64,000 nt of DNA from Bactericera cockerelli (GCA_024516035.1 CM044958.1:10481670-10545669); one strand, 5' to 3'. Positions 25,291-37,722 are shown, counted from the stretch's first letter. The notes: generated by a model not told the origin, from the sequence alone. Numbers and translations are program-made.

Positions 25291-26390
25291 AAATTCACAA
25301 AAAATAATTATATATCCTGTTTCAAATCCGAGCGCTTTCCTCTTTCTTTCGAAAGCAAATTATTGATCTACGATAATTTATCAATTATCATTGTAGGCAT
25401 GTCGTTTGACCTTTTGTGTTGAAATTCGTGGAATTTAATAGTACATAATATACCCATATACCTAAAGCTTGAGGTATTAGTGGTGTAATTACATGGTGAA
25501 GGAAAATTACAGCTACCTTTTAGTTAATGCATCTACCCCTGCCTGTAATCCCAGATAATCCTATTAGGGATTTCGGGATTTAAATGGCACTTACAACTCA
25601 TGATGTGTTCAATGTAAAACCCTGGTGTTCGGGCCAGAATGTTATGCCCCACCCCCTTTCCTCCTCTATTGTCCTCAGCGTACCTCACCTTAACACATAT
25701 TACCCTCTCGGTATCTATTTCGCCTTATCTCTCTCTCTCTTTCAAAAGCCATTGCAACAGCAGGATCTTGATTATTCATTTCGAATTTGGATGGTAATTT
25801 CATGATGCTCCTCATTCAATAGAAAGAGAGCTTATAAAATCTCTCTCAAATTATGTTCATATTCCAAGAAATTATTATTCTGGTTTTAGAAAGGTTCGGA
25901 GAGGAACTGGCATAGTAATACGTCTCTTTCATGATGTATTATCAGTTATCAAAGTCAACATTATTTTCCTACTTTGATAAATTAATCACTACTTAGTTTA
26001 CTTGCGACTAACAGCGTAGTTAGGTAAGGTCCTCATGAATCTGCCACAGACCCTTCCATCCACACAGAGGGGGGATATGTGTGATTCTGCTAGGGATAAT
26101 CTCTTTCAAATACATCAGGGGTCTTCAACCTTTTTCAGACTCTGGGCCACATTTCTTTTCCAGAAAAGTCCGCGGGCCACTATTAGAAACATAAATTAAG
26201 GGGGGGGGGGGGTTATTATTTCGATGTTAGATTTTGACTTCACCAGCGGATTTTCCATGGGTTTTTCCTATCCCTAGAGAAAAACTCAGAACATCTAAAT
26301 TCTGAGCAGTTTAAAATTGAAGATGTTCGGCGCGAACGCCCTGCCACAGCAGAGTTAAAGCACCTTACAGGAAAAAAAAAGTGAAGGTGA

Positions 26391-26610
26391 GCCAGCATCA
26401 ATGACACGTTGTATACACCAGTTCTCGTTCTGTCAGTCGAGATAAGCAACGCCCAGCAAGGTTAGAACTTTGATGGGTGACCATTCAAAATTGAACTACC
26501 GCGATGCTGACTAATCCCGGCCTCACTCAGGATGGGTGAGGTTAATGTTAGAAAAGCTGGTTTGTGAGTTTACAGCGAATGGAGGTTGAAAGTCCCGTCT
26601 ATTTTTTTGA
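26391..26610 (+). mobile_element. 5S-rRNA-derived SINE inside the hAT element
   Basis: Head 'gccagcatcaatgacacgtt', then 'gagataagcaacgcccagca', 'ttgatgggtgaccattc', and tail 'gcgaatggaggttgaaagtc'. Confidence 0.8.
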
Positions 26611-27049
26611 AATAAGGTCTAGTTCTCTAGTTGGACTCTGTGATCCCACAAACTCCAACTAGACCTGATCCAAGAAATTTACCAAGGAGGCAAGTACCCA
26701 AAATGACCATTTTCTTGATAGTTCACACAATAAAATGTCCAGGATTATTTAGTTTACCTACCTGTATTGAATGAAAACATAGAAATAATAATGAATTTGA
26801 TCTTGTTAGAAAAGATTGTTTGAATGGCCAGATTATACGTTTACTTGTTTTAATTGGCCTTTTGTAGAAATCAATTTTGATTTAAAAAATAAAATATTTT
26901 CATTCAAACTATCAAGAACACCACACAAAATTCAGAGTACACCCAATATTAAATTAGAGTGCAACATTCACATTCTTTTGGACAAAATCTAAATCTTAGT
27001 TCCTACACAAATACTACCCAAATCCTTGTGATGCAGACACTCACTTTCA

Positions 27050-28155
27050 AAATTCTCCTTGCTGATAAATTCTTCATGCTGATCAAAATCCTCCTTGCTG
27101 ATGTTACAAATTCTTCGTGCTGATCAAAATTCTCCTTGCTGATGTTACAAATTCTTTGTGTTGATCAAAATTCTCCTTGCTGATGTTACAAATTCTTCGT
27201 GCTGATCAAAATTCTCCTTGCTGATGTTACAAATTCTTCGTGCTGATCAAAATTCTCCTTGCTGATGTTACAAATTCTTCGTGTTGATCAAAATTCTTCT
27301 TGCTGATGTTACAAATTCAAAATTCTACTTGCTGATGTTACAAATTCTTCGTGTTGATCAAAATTCTTCTTGCTGATGTTACAAATTCAAAATTCTCCTT
27401 GCTGATGTTACAAATTCTTCGTGTTGATCAAAATTCTTCTTGCTGATGTTACAAATTCAAAATTCTCCTTGCTGATGTTACAAATTCTTCAAAATTCTTC
27501 TTGCTGATGTTACAAATTCAAAATTCTCCTTGCTGATGTTACAAATTCTTCGTGCTGATCAAAATTCTCCTTGCTGATGTTACAAATTCTTCGTGTTGAT
27601 CAAAATTCTTCTTGCTGATGTTACAAATTCAAAATTCTACTTGCTGGTGTACAAATTCAAAATTCTCCTTGCTGATGTTACAAATTCTTCGTGCTGATCA
27701 AAATTCTCCTTGCTGGTGTTACAAATTCTTCGTGTTGATCAAAATTCTCCTTGCTGATGTTACAAATTCAAAATTCTTCGTGCTGATCAAAATTCTCCTT
27801 GCTGATGTTAAAAATTCAAAATTCTACTTGCTGGTGTTACAAATTCAAAATTCTCCTTGCTGATGTTACAAATTCTTCGTGCTGATCAAAATTCTCCTTG
27901 CTGATGTTACAAATTCTTCGTGTTGATCAAAATTCTCCTTGCTGATGTTACAAATTTAAAATTCTACTTGCTGGTGTTACAAATTCAAAATTCTCCTTGC
28001 TGATGTTACAATTCAAAATTCTACTTGCTGGTGTTACAGATTCAAAATTCTCCTTGCTGATGTTACAAATTCTTCGTGTTGATCAAAATTCTCCTTGCTG
28101 ATGTTACAAATTCAAAATTCTTCGTGCTGATCAAAATTCTCCTTGCTGATATTAC
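27050..28155. repeat. Minisatellite, 28- and 41-bp unit variants
   Basis: Units are built from 'ttgctgatgttacaaattc' joined either to 'ttcgtgctgatcaaaattct' (about 41 bp) or directly to 'aaaattctcc' (about 28 bp). More than 25 copies in alternating order. Plus-strand frames across it are periodic peptides and not a gene. Confidence 0.9.
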
Positions 28156-28254
28156 AAAAAACGGACACACTTCATCACATCTTAATCAAAATTCTCAGGA
28201 ACAAAGAATTTATGAAGGAGTATGTGAAGAAATTAATGCAGAAGAAAAAGAAAA

Positions 28255-28435
28255 TAATTAAAAAAATATAAAAAAAAAATTAAAAAAAACCAAAAAATTA
28301 AAAAAAAACAGAAAATTAAAAAAAAAACAAAAAATTAAAAAAAAACAAAATATTAAAAAAAAAACAAAATATTAAAAAAAACAAAAAATTAAAAAAAAAA
28401 ACAAAAAAATTAAAAAAAAAAACAAAAAATTATAG
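28255..28435. repeat. A-rich ~17-bp tandem array
   Basis: About ten copies of 'aattaaaaaaaaacaaa'-like units bridging the two larger minisatellites. Confidence 0.85.
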
Positions 28436-28554
28436 TAACACAAGAAACATCATCAGCACAACTCTCGACATCAAAATTAACAGCAATCAAGATATGTATG
28501 TCAAAGAAGACTTGACAAAGATCCCAGCAACCGAAAGATCATTCCAGATCCCTA

Positions 28555-29850
28555 CCGACTCTGGTGGGAAAGTGATGGGAAGCTATCTACTCCTGGACGC
28601 CTGCCTTTCCAGTATTCCCACCCTACTCTACCTGATGACATCTCTGGTGGAAAAGGGATGGGAAGCTATATACTCCTGGACGCATGCTTTTCCAGTATTC
28701 CCAAGCTACTCTACCTGATGACATCTCTGGTGGAAAAGTGATGGGAAGCTATATACTCCTGGACGCATGCTTTTCCAGTATTCCCAAGCTACTCTACCTG
28801 ATGACATCTCTGGTGGAAAAGTGATGGGAAGCTATCTACGCCTGGACGCCTGCCTTTCCAGTATTCCCACCCTACTCTACCTGATGACATCTCTGGAGGA
28901 AAAGTGATGGGAAGCTATCTACTCCTGGACGCATGTCTTTCCAGTATTCCCAAGCTACTCTACCTGATGACATCTCTAGTGGAAAAGGGATGGGAAGCTA
29001 TCTACTCCTGGAAGCATGCCTTTCCAGTATTCCCACCCTACTCTACCTGATGACATCTCTGGAGGAAAAGTGATGGGAAGCTATCTACTCCTGGACGCCT
29101 GCCTTTCCAGTATTCCCACCCTACTCTACCTGATGACATCTCTGGAGGAAAAGTGATGGGAAGCTATCTACTCCTGGACGCCTGCCTTTCCAGTATTCCC
29201 ACCCTACTCTACCTGATGACATCTCTGGTGGAAAAGTGATGGGAAGCTATCTACTCCTGGACGCCTGCCTTTCCAGTATTCCTACCCTACTCTACCTGAT
29301 GATATCTCTGGTGGAAAAGTGATGGGAAGCTATCTACTCCTGGACGCATGCCTATCCAGTATTCCCAAGCTACTCTACCTGATGACATCTCTGGTGGAAA
29401 AGTGATGGGAAGATATCTACTTCTGGACGCATGCCTTTCCAGTATCTTTCCAGCCTTTCCAGTACCCTACTCTACCTGATGACATCTCTGGTGGAAAAGT
29501 GATGGGAAGCTATCTACTTCTGGACGCATGCCTTTCCAGTATCTTTCCAGCCTTTCCAGTACCCTACTCTACCTGATGACATCTCTGGTGGAAAAGTGAT
29601 GGGAAGCTATCTACTTCTGGACGCATGCCTTTCCAGTATCTTTCCAGCTTTTCCAGTACCCTACTCTACCTGATGACATCTCTGGTGGTAAAGTGATGGG
29701 AAGCTAGCTACTCCTGGACGCATGCCTTTCCAGTACTCCCACCCTACTCTACCTGATGACATCTCTGGTGGAAAAGTGATGGGAAGCTATCTACTACTGG
29801 ACGCATGCCTTTCCAGTACTCCCACCCCACTCTACCTGATGAAATGTGAA
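28555..29850. repeat. ~83-bp minisatellite, about 15 copies
   Basis: The unit runs from 'tctggtggaaaagtgatggg' through 'aagctatctactcctggacg', 'catgcctttccagtattccc' and 'accctactctacctgatgac'. Three consecutive units near 29430-29660 carry an extra 'tatctttccagcctttcc' insertion, so they are recent duplicates of each other. Confidence 0.92.
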
Positions 29851-30366
29851 GTCAGGAAAATAATGGCGTACCCAGCCCGAAGAATCTAAACCTTGTTAAA
29901 AACAATACCTCCTAAGAACCACTGTCCCAATGCCGGCAGATTCTTCGACTCGTGATTGACATTTAATATAACATCCTGGGTACAGAAAGCTTCGTGTTTT
30001 CATTACTCCTAAACAGATTAAAAGCCCTATTTTTTACTTTCTTATCCTATAATAAGGAAAGTATTGTATTTTTTTTTTTTTTTACTAAGGACTAATTGAT
30101 GAACTCTAAGTGAGTAGAGCATTTTTTGAACATGTTGTTTACATTTGACATCCTAATGTGATTTTTTTTTATTATTTTACTTTTTGTTTTTTGTTTGTTA
30201 CTAATTATTAATTTGTTATATACTAAATATAATATTATATTATAAATACTATAAAAATAAATACTAATTTGTTAGTAATTGAAAAAAATATATTTATTTT
30301 TAAATTATTCTGTATTGTTCCCTGTTTCAGAGTACTTAGTCAGGGTATTGAAACTTTTTTATTAAT

Positions 30367-30720
30367 TTAAATATAAAACAGCTCTTCGAAACCCAAGCCA
30401 TCAGGGATAGTGCCCATAATGCTCACAGCATTTCCTCGCTGAATGGCGATTGATATTTTTTGGATTAAGAAGCATTTGGAACGTTGATCGCCATTCAAAC
30501 GAGATAGTTTATCGCCAATCTTCTTTACGAAATGCTGGGTTTCCAGTGACCAGGGCCCCAGACTTTCAACAGCAAAGGCTAAAAAGATGTTGCTAATCTT
30601 GATAGATTGATATTTAGCATGATTTTTCTTTGCTGCATTCTCTGATGCAAATCCTGGACCAGCATTATCATTGATGTTGGAATGAGCTAGAGAGTCTGCA
30701 CATGTGGCATCCCATACCAC
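30367..30720 (-). pseudogene. Retroelement ORF remnant (reverse-transcriptase-associated C-terminal region)
   Basis: An open minus-strand frame of 117 residues contains 'VWDATCADSLAHS', an 'AAKKNHAKY' segment, 'AVESLGPWSLETQHFVKKIG' and 'IQKISIAIQRGNAVSIMGT'. From memory this block order is common at the C-terminus of reverse-transcriptase ORFs in arthropod repeats. The upstream catalytic part is absent, because the frame is cut off by the palindrome at 30684-30740. It is a truncated relic captured in the hAT element. Confidence 0.6.
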
Positions 30721-30740
30721 ATGTGCAGACTCTCTAGCTC
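30684..30740. repeat. 24-bp perfect inverted repeat with 9-nt loop
   Basis: Left arm 30684-30707, loop 30708-30716 (catcccata), right arm 30717-30740. All 24 positions pair. The right arm ends on the C that starts the internal hAT terminus at 30740. The left arm is coding sequence of the retroelement remnant. Confidence 0.95.
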
Positions 30741-31000
30741 AGGGGTCTTCAACCTTTTTCAAAAAAAAAAATTGAAAAATTTAGAAAACTATTTCTAATT
30801 TCAGGAACAAGTGTTAGTATTTTTATTTGCAAAAAAATATAAATTGTTTCACTCAATTTTTTTATACAAAAACTAGAAAAGTTAAAATAAAAAAAATTGT
30901 ACAGCAGGGAATTATCTCTGATCAGTTTCTGATTAGAAAAAAATCAATTCTGTGAGTGATCGAACCTAGGTTTTTAATGGGATGGTTGGCATTGCATGGC

Positions 31001-31147
31001 ATCCACCAATTTGACAATATTGGGTTGAAGTTTTGTAGTCGCAATCCGGAGGGAGTTTTCTAGATGGCCATCGGAGAGCCTTGTCTTTATCTTTGATTTT
31101 GTAATCTTCATCTGGGAAAACAATTGCTCGCAGATATAAGTACTGCC
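31001..31147 (-). pseudogene. hAT transposase C-terminal dimerisation domain, relic
   Basis: The minus strand gives 49 uninterrupted codons with 'YICEQLFSQMKITKSKIKTR' followed by 'LSDGHLENSLRIATT'. This is the hAT dimerisation motif as found in SPIN/ZBED-like transposases. The rest of the transposase (BED finger, RNase H-like core) is missing, so the element could move only with help in trans. Confidence 0.8.
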
Positions 31148-31184
31148 ATATTTACCTTACGAGTTTTATAATATTTTATTTAAA

Positions 31185-31265
31185 CCAGTTCCCATGGCTG
31201 AGTGTTGGTCAGTGCACTAGTCTTGTAGGTGGGAGACCCGGGTTCGAATCCCGGCGGATTTGTCA
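31185..31265 (+). mobile_element. tRNA-like SINE head inside the hAT element
   Basis: 'cccatggctgagtgttggtc' resembles an A-box arm; 'cccgggttcgaatcccggcg' is a strong B box and T arm. There is no clean acceptor stem, so I read it as a SINE head. Confidence 0.5.
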
Positions 31266-31415
31266 CTAATCGTAACTTTTACATAAAAAAAAATCGTGGC
31301 CGGCTAGTGCTGGAAGAAATAGGAAATAGCATGAATTAGCTCGCGGGCCACCAAAATTGACTCGGCGGGCCACAAGTAGCCCGCGGGACACAGGTTGAAG
31401 ACCCCTGAAATACAT

Positions 31416-34237
31416 CAAACACCTCGGCCCAGGTGTGAAGAACTTTATACAAAGAACGAGACATACGTATACTAGTATACGTATTCCAGTGTTTTTAATT
31501 TGAACAACTCAAAGAAAACCGTCGGTAAGTCTTCTTTATTGAGAGTGATTTCACATCTTGGGATTTCAACGAGTTATGATGTTGATAAAAGAAACAGACC
31601 ATTTCACTAAATGACCCTGTAAGCTTTGTTGGTTCAATATGTACATGTACACATTTACACAGATAGACATTACAGCGAGGTACTTCTGGCTTTCCATAGT
31701 ATTAAATCTTTCTGGAAAATGCTAAATTCAGAAATGCCCTGTTGACTAAAGTTACGCTCAACGCTCTTCTCTCTCTCTCTCTCTTTTGTAATTTTTAATA
31801 TCTCTCTTCTTCTCAGATTCTCTTTTTTTTCCCATAATTTTTCCTCTGTTACCTTTCAATTTTCCTCTCTCCCAGTTTTTCTTCTTCCAATAAAAGGTTT
31901 TATCTCACACATTTTTTTCTCCATACCTATCTCTCCCTTTCCATTTATCACTGATCCTCATTTTAAGCACTTTAAGAAAGAAAGGAAAAAGATGAGTGTT
32001 TCACAGCCTTTTTTTTATTTTTAGCCATCAAAAAGCAGCTACTGTAGACGCTTGTGGTCTGTGTTTTAGCTTCGTATTCCTATACTATTCCTCCTATCTG
32101 ATGAACGAGAATTGACACAATCTCTCTCTACACTGTCTTTTTCAATCTCTCTTGTTTTTTCCTCTTCTCGCCTATCTTTATTTACTTTATTTTTTTCTAT
32201 TTTATTGTTCATGAATTAGTTCTTTTTCCATTTCTCATCAAAAATTCTCGTTTAATCATTTCTCTTTTCTTCATCTTTTCTTTTTTATTTTAATTATCTT
32301 TCATTTTATCAGGACTTCTGTTTCCTTATCCTTTTCAGTCCTTTTTCCTTTATTCCATTTTTTGAAAACTTTTCTCAGTTTTACTTCTTCTTGTCCTCAT
32401 ATTTCTCTTTTTCCCTTCTTCTTTGAAATTATTATTCCTCCTTTTACTTCTCTTCGACTCGTATTTTCTCTCGTTTCATCATGATTCCTCATTCCTCAAT
32501 TTTTTATTCTTCCTACATATTTTCCATTTCCTATACAAGTTCGCCCTCTTCACCTCGCAAGACAAAGCAAACACAATGAATAATATTTCTGATATTTCTC
32601 CTGCGCTGCTTTCCAGACGAGCGGATAGTTGAATATTAATGAACAGTTCTAATTAAAAATTTACACCGTTTTTGCTACTGACAATGGAAATTCACTCAAC
32701 TCATTTATGAGCCTCAGTCAGCTCAGATTTTAAGTGCAGTCTACACATTTTTTGTGCTCTTTAACATCTAGGTCGTTTGAGACAGTACAACACATATTTT
32801 TAATAAATATTACCAGATTTTTAAATGTTTGTAAATATGACGGTAAAAATAGTTCGAGTGACGTTTTCGAATATTGTCCAATATACTCGTAAAATATGTA
32901 AACCCTACCAATCAAAGAAATCAAGGGAAAATTAAAGCAACTTTTTCAATCATACAAACATAGTATTACTATGGTAACTTTGAGCTAAGAAACAGGTAAA
33001 AAATATCGCGCGTTTCGGGCCATTAAGTTCTTTCAAATTTTTTCATAGCTCTTTCATGCTTGTTACCTTAAGATTTCTTCCCTTATGTGAACTCCGATCA
33101 GTTAGATCAACTACTAGTTATTTTTTCATACAATGAACAATTTTGATATCCAAAGCCTCTGCTGCTGTTACATAAATCAGATTATAGGTATAAACAAATA
33201 AATTTACAATTTTATTACGAAACTGAAAAATTAAGAGAAAAAAAGCGAAGCATATTTTTTTATTTAAACTTGTTTGAATACAGCAAGCAGCAGTTCTATT
33301 CATTTCCACCTTCCTTCCTCTTCCTTCCTACCTTTCTGTTCCTCTTCTGTGCTTTCAAATGAAAATTATGATTAATAGAGGGGAAAGTAACTCTTCCGTG
33401 CTTCAGTAGAGTGGGAGGAAGGTAGTAGAAGTGATGAGAGGGAGAGAAAGGGGAGAGCGAACTGGACGCAAAATGAAGGGAAAAGAGGTCGTAATAGTAA
33501 CGAACGTATTTAGGTTGCGTGAAGGAATCTCGTAAGGTATTAGAAGGCTAAAAATAATAGAGAGGGTGAAATTAAGAGGAAACAGAGAAATCGGGAAGGG
33601 GGAGGGAGGGTGAGAGGGAGGGAGAGAGAGAGAGAGGAGGGGGAGACAGAAGGAAGATTATGTTCAAAAGAGAAAAATATGTTAGAAAAAACTTGGATTT
33701 ACTGTAAACAGTATTCAGGTTTGAATACCAGTGGAGTCGGAATTTTCTGGCTCCATACTTTACAACTTTCAGGGGTACATTCCCACATGAGGATATAGAA
33801 AAGCTACGGCTTACGTGCAAGTAATGTGGTGATCAAGCAGATAATGCGGTATGGAGTCTTATAAGTAAAGCTGTACAATTCACAAAAGTTAAAACATAAT
33901 ATCACAAAGAAACCACATTCCGTAGACAAGAAAATGAAAACACTAAGAGGAATACTCAGGTCAGGATAAATAAACCCACAGAGTACTTGCAAAGGAATAA
34001 AGTCCTCGAAAATTTCTTTTTCTTGAAAAAAAAACTAGTTTCAATAAATTCTCAAGGCTAGAACAAACCAATATTTCTTTTGGTATAATTCGTCAATAGC
34101 TCATTGTTTATACATTTTATCTGTGAGTTAATCACAGCATAACTACAAAGAACAACAGGTATTTTTGTGATTTTCATTCCGGCAATTTTTGTTCCAAGTA
34201 TCCATGTTGTTAAGAAGATTAAAATATATTATTGTTT
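31416..34237. other. Unassigned intergenic sequence with SINE fragment
   Basis: CT-rich DNA (31770-32560) and AT-rich DNA. A reverse fragment of SINE family A lies at about 31990-32125 ('gatgagtgtttcacagcc', 'agacgcttgtggtctgtg'). 33430-33650 is GA-rich. No gene is supported. Confidence 0.45.
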
Positions 34238-34435
34238 TCTGTCCCGGTAACTCAGTGGTAAAGGAGGCACTGTGTGAATTCAAAGGTTCCAGAGGTCGCG
34301 GGTTTGAAACCCAGCCTGGACATGACAAGTTATTCTCCCGATTGGGATTTTTGCCACGTAATAATAGGTCTTGGGCTTACAGCTGGAATAATGGGACTTA
34401 ATAGTCCTAATCGGGCAGTATAAATAAAGCGATAT
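34238..34435 (+). mobile_element. tRNA-like SINE (family E)
   Basis: Head 'cccggtaactcagtggtaaa', B box 'gggtttgaaacccagcc', body 'tcttgggcttacagctgga' and end 'cctaatcgggcagtataaat'. Related pieces lie at 4.5, 41.6, 50.7 and 61.5 kb. Confidence 0.75.
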
Positions 34436-34504
34436 AAATAGTGGCGTAACAGTCGGAGCAGATTTTTCACACAGAAAAATCTGTTCCCTCCGTACATGTG
34501 AGGC

Positions 34505-34725
34505 TGGCATTGCCGGCCCTACCCAGGCTGGGTGAGGTTAATGTGGGTAGCTGGTACGATTCCCAGCGAATGGAGGGTAAAACCCCCGTTCTAATCCAGG
34601 ACGTTAAATCAGATAGAATCGTTGGCGTTAAGAAGGCATCCGGCCGTAAAAAAATGTGATACAAACCAACCAAAAGACCCTGCTCAAGCGGGATGAGACA
34701 GAGTAAAAGAAGAAGAAGAGGAGGA
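34505..34725 (+). mobile_element. 5S-SINE tail joined to a LINE-like 3' end
   Basis: 'gaggttaatgtgggtagctg' and 'gcgaatggagggtaaaaccc' are the tail of the 5S-derived SINE. The final part 'gaccctgctcaagcgggatg' plus an (aag)n end matches the 3' end of the LINE at 57.76-57.81 kb. 34726-35940 has no other supported feature. Confidence 0.65.
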
Positions 34726-36069
34726 AGATGTGTAGAATCTCTGTTGTATAAGCTAAGTTAATCAAGTTTCCAATCATTTAAGACTGCTTTTTTACTTGGT
34801 ATAGGTAATCTTATTATGAATATTTGTAATTGCATATTGCATAAGCACTAATTTCTTGGGCGTTCATAAAAAATACTTTGCTAATTTTTGCTAGAGAAAG
34901 ATGGGATATGGGAAATTTTGTGAGTATTCTGTTAGGGCATTGAGTTTCTTAATCGTCTCTATTGAAAACAATCAATATGATAAATTGAGTTCAAATAAAA
35001 AATCAACCAGAAATTTCGAATTTCTTCTATATTTTGTGTGACGTATGAATAAGATCAAAAAAAGTTTCAGGTTTGACTTCTGCGACCTGATTCTAAAATT
35101 CAAATTTCATTGAAACTCACATTGAATTTCATAGATACTACAGTTATTTTTCCATGAAACAAAACACCGCAGTGAGTGCTTGTGGTCTAGCAATGTTAGT
35201 AAAATTCACTCCAGAGTCGAAAAATGTTGCCTTACCTTTCTAAATATTCTCTTCTGTTTGGTAAAATAATCCCTAGTGGTTTTTCAACATATCACACTCG
35301 TTCCAATGTGTATTCAACTTCCTTCTCAGACAGTACAAGTAAATGTAATAATACTGAAAATAAACATCCCAAGAAAAACACCTTTAAATATATTTCTATC
35401 AATTGAAAACAAAAATTAAATTTTTTGACAACATTGGAAAAAAATTCGCATAATTTCTTTAAAGCCGCGGATTAATTTTATATATTTTTTTTTAAATAAT
35501 AATTTAAAAACGCAGTCAAAATATTTCGAGGTTTAAAGAAAACTCGAGTTGTTCACTCTTCAAGAGTCCAATAAGCACTGACACAACTGACGCGGTGACT
35601 CACTCAACTCAAAGTAAACTGACGAAGTATGTGGTCGAAATATTGCTTCCCTTTCTTGTTTCCCAATATTTTTATGAAGTACCTACCACTCTCGTGTACT
35701 CTGTTTTTCACACAATCAATTTACATTCAAGTGTATGCTATAGATATCGGTTCGTTTTTAATAATATTCTTAATAACATATTCGTTTTTAAAAAATATTT
35801 TTTTTGCTCCGATTCATTATAAAATTCTCAGATCTGTCCCTATCTATCCATGAGTGTTTGTCTCTTACCAATACCACAGTCCTGAGCTATTAACTTTGGT
35901 TCCGCACCTGTCTTTGAACTGCCATGCCAACACACAAAATTACACCCTCGCAGTGTATTAGCGGATGCACGCATGGTGACCTGGGTTCTATTCCCGACAG
36001 GGAAGAAATTTCTGTGCCCTGTTGTACTTGGATGTCGCTTTAAACTAAATTTGTTGTTAATAATAATAA

Positions 36070-36275
36070 CAATAACACTCTTTAGTGGATGGTAACAACC
36101 AGTTGAGGTTAATGCTCAAAGCATTTTGTACCACCCAAGCCTAGAAGTCTTGGTCACATACTCAAATGAATGAGGAAAAATCCATGCGTTGGGAGGGATT
36201 CGAACCAACGGATCCCTACGCTACTTGAATTACCAGACCAGCGCGTTAACCACTTGAACTACCAGTGGAGGTTGT
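36070..36275 (-). mobile_element. SINE family C copy
   Basis: Reverse copy with 'gggattcgaaccaacggatc' (B box on the minus strand) and 'gcgcgttaaccacttgaact' (head). Confidence 0.75.
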
Positions 36276-36429
36276 TCATTATATGAAATTTGTTTTTATT
36301 TTGCTAAACTTAAAATATAACAAAAAAAATTGTATTCCTTTTCAATTGGATTCTATTTTTTAAAACTTGTTTCTAAAATATTTTCCATTCTTACTCAATT
36401 AAAACAGACACATACCTATAAGGACTAAA

Positions 36430-36625
36430 AATAAGGGGGAGGTGGAAGAGATTGCTACAGGCAATAACCCCGCCCTTTAGTTAGGACATATGTTTTTATA
36501 TATTTTCATTTCTTCTTCATTTTTATTGTATATATTGTTTCTATTTTTTTCATAGTTAAAATAATTATTTGTATGTACATAATGTCCATTTATATCTAAT
36601 AAAGTGTTGTATAATAATAATATAA
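36430..36625 (+). mobile_element. LINE 3'-end fragment
   Basis: 'ggtggaagagattgctacag' and 'taaccccgccctttagttag', then an AT-rich end with 'aataaagtgttgtataata'. A related piece is at about 54352-54440, and the layout resembles the 3' UTR of the LINE at 48.75-48.96 kb. 36630-37556 is otherwise unassigned. Confidence 0.45.
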
Positions 36626-37556
36626 TGTATCTACATAACATAATTTCTATGCCACATGGAACACACATCTTAACCACTGGCTCTCGTGTACCTGCACAAC
36701 TGAATGACTTGAGGAAAGCTCACTCATTACTTCCATGGTAACGATTCCCCCGTTGCTCTGACGCTAGAATAAACACGAAACACTGCAGGTAAACAGCAGT
36801 GGTGTGTAGAGGAATAAGTTAGTCAGTCGAGCGAGGAACACGAGAGCAAACGATATTTTCTTTTCCCTGTGACTTCTGTGTTTTTTGATACTATAATATT
36901 ATGAACTGACATATACGAATGAATCATTTTTCCGCTGACGTTACCATATGATAATGATAACTTATAAATTTATGAAGCGTCATTTGTCACACAAATCAAT
37001 TGATTTTATAAACACTTGGGGCGGAATTAATAAACGTTTTTGTAATACCTCGATGCCCCAAGTCTTGAATTGTGTCCGGTCTTAGATGGGGAAAACCGAT
37101 GCTAAGCAATGACTAAAGTTATCGATTTTGTTTATTAATTTCATTATTAATTCAGTCAAAATTTGCTGCCAAAAGTATGTTATTGATAAACACACCTATG
37201 GGTCTAATCAGTTGATTAGCTGTATCACTCTGTTTCATGTGAATTTTCAAGACACCTTTAGAGTCATAACAGATATAACTGATGACAATGATGTACCTGT
37301 AAAAAACTCTATTCTAAAGAATCCAATGCAAAGAAGAAATCACGGATAAATACGAGTATAAACCCTCTTTAATGATTCCCTTTTCTTATGCAAAATCTTA
37401 TGTGAATTCTGTGCCTACCTTTTTTATTATTTCTTTTAAATCCTTATTTTACCTGTAAGACAGTTGGAATATGAACATTAGTGGATCTATAATTTTCAAA
37501 ATAAAATATATCTAAAAAATGACTTTCGTTCGACCCTAAAGAGAAATTTCAAAAGG

Positions 37557-37656
37557 ATGGCGGGCAAAGGCAAGAAGAAAAACTCCATCAAGACCTCGGA
37601 GAATGGCGAGAAGAAGAAGGCGAAGAAGCAGCCGGTGAAAGCTGTGAGGAAGACAG
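37557..37656 (+). CDS. SMKR1: SMKR1 homologue exon 1
   Basis: 33 codons plus one base; donor 'agacag|gtgag'. GC-richer than its surroundings. A poly(T) run of more than 40 bases follows in the intron at 37724-37764. Confidence 0.8.
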
Positions 37657-37722
37657 GTGAGCTGCAGCTCCGGAGTACGAGGTCGTGGGTTCGATCCCTG
37701 CACATGAAGATTTTTTACCTAT

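Larger units (their letters stand above)
26116..31407 (-). mobile_element. hAT-type transposon, 5.3 kb, carrying captured repeats
   Basis: The left end reads 'caggggtcttcaaccttttt'; the right end is its inverse, '...ggttgaagacccctg'. Both ends are flanked by the same 8 bp, aaatacat (26108-26115 and 31408-31415). An 8-bp duplication and CAGGGG termini are hAT hallmarks. Repeated 'gggccac' boxes sit just inside both ends. A relic of the transposase C-terminus lies at 31001-31147, read from the right end. The interior is mostly foreign: a 5S SINE, three tandem arrays, a retroelement ORF remnant and a tRNA-like SINE. A second left-type terminus occurs internally at 30740. Confidence 0.85.

Noticed and set aside
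27050..28155. CRISPR-like array
   Set aside because: There are no unique spacers; both the 'repeat' and 'spacer' parts are conserved. It is a eukaryotic minisatellite.
28555..29850. Possible hammerhead core in each 83-bp unit (CTGATGA ... GAAA)
   Set aside because: A stem II can be drawn, but there is no GUC/GUH site after a stem III and no complementary stem I. Several copies also break stem II.
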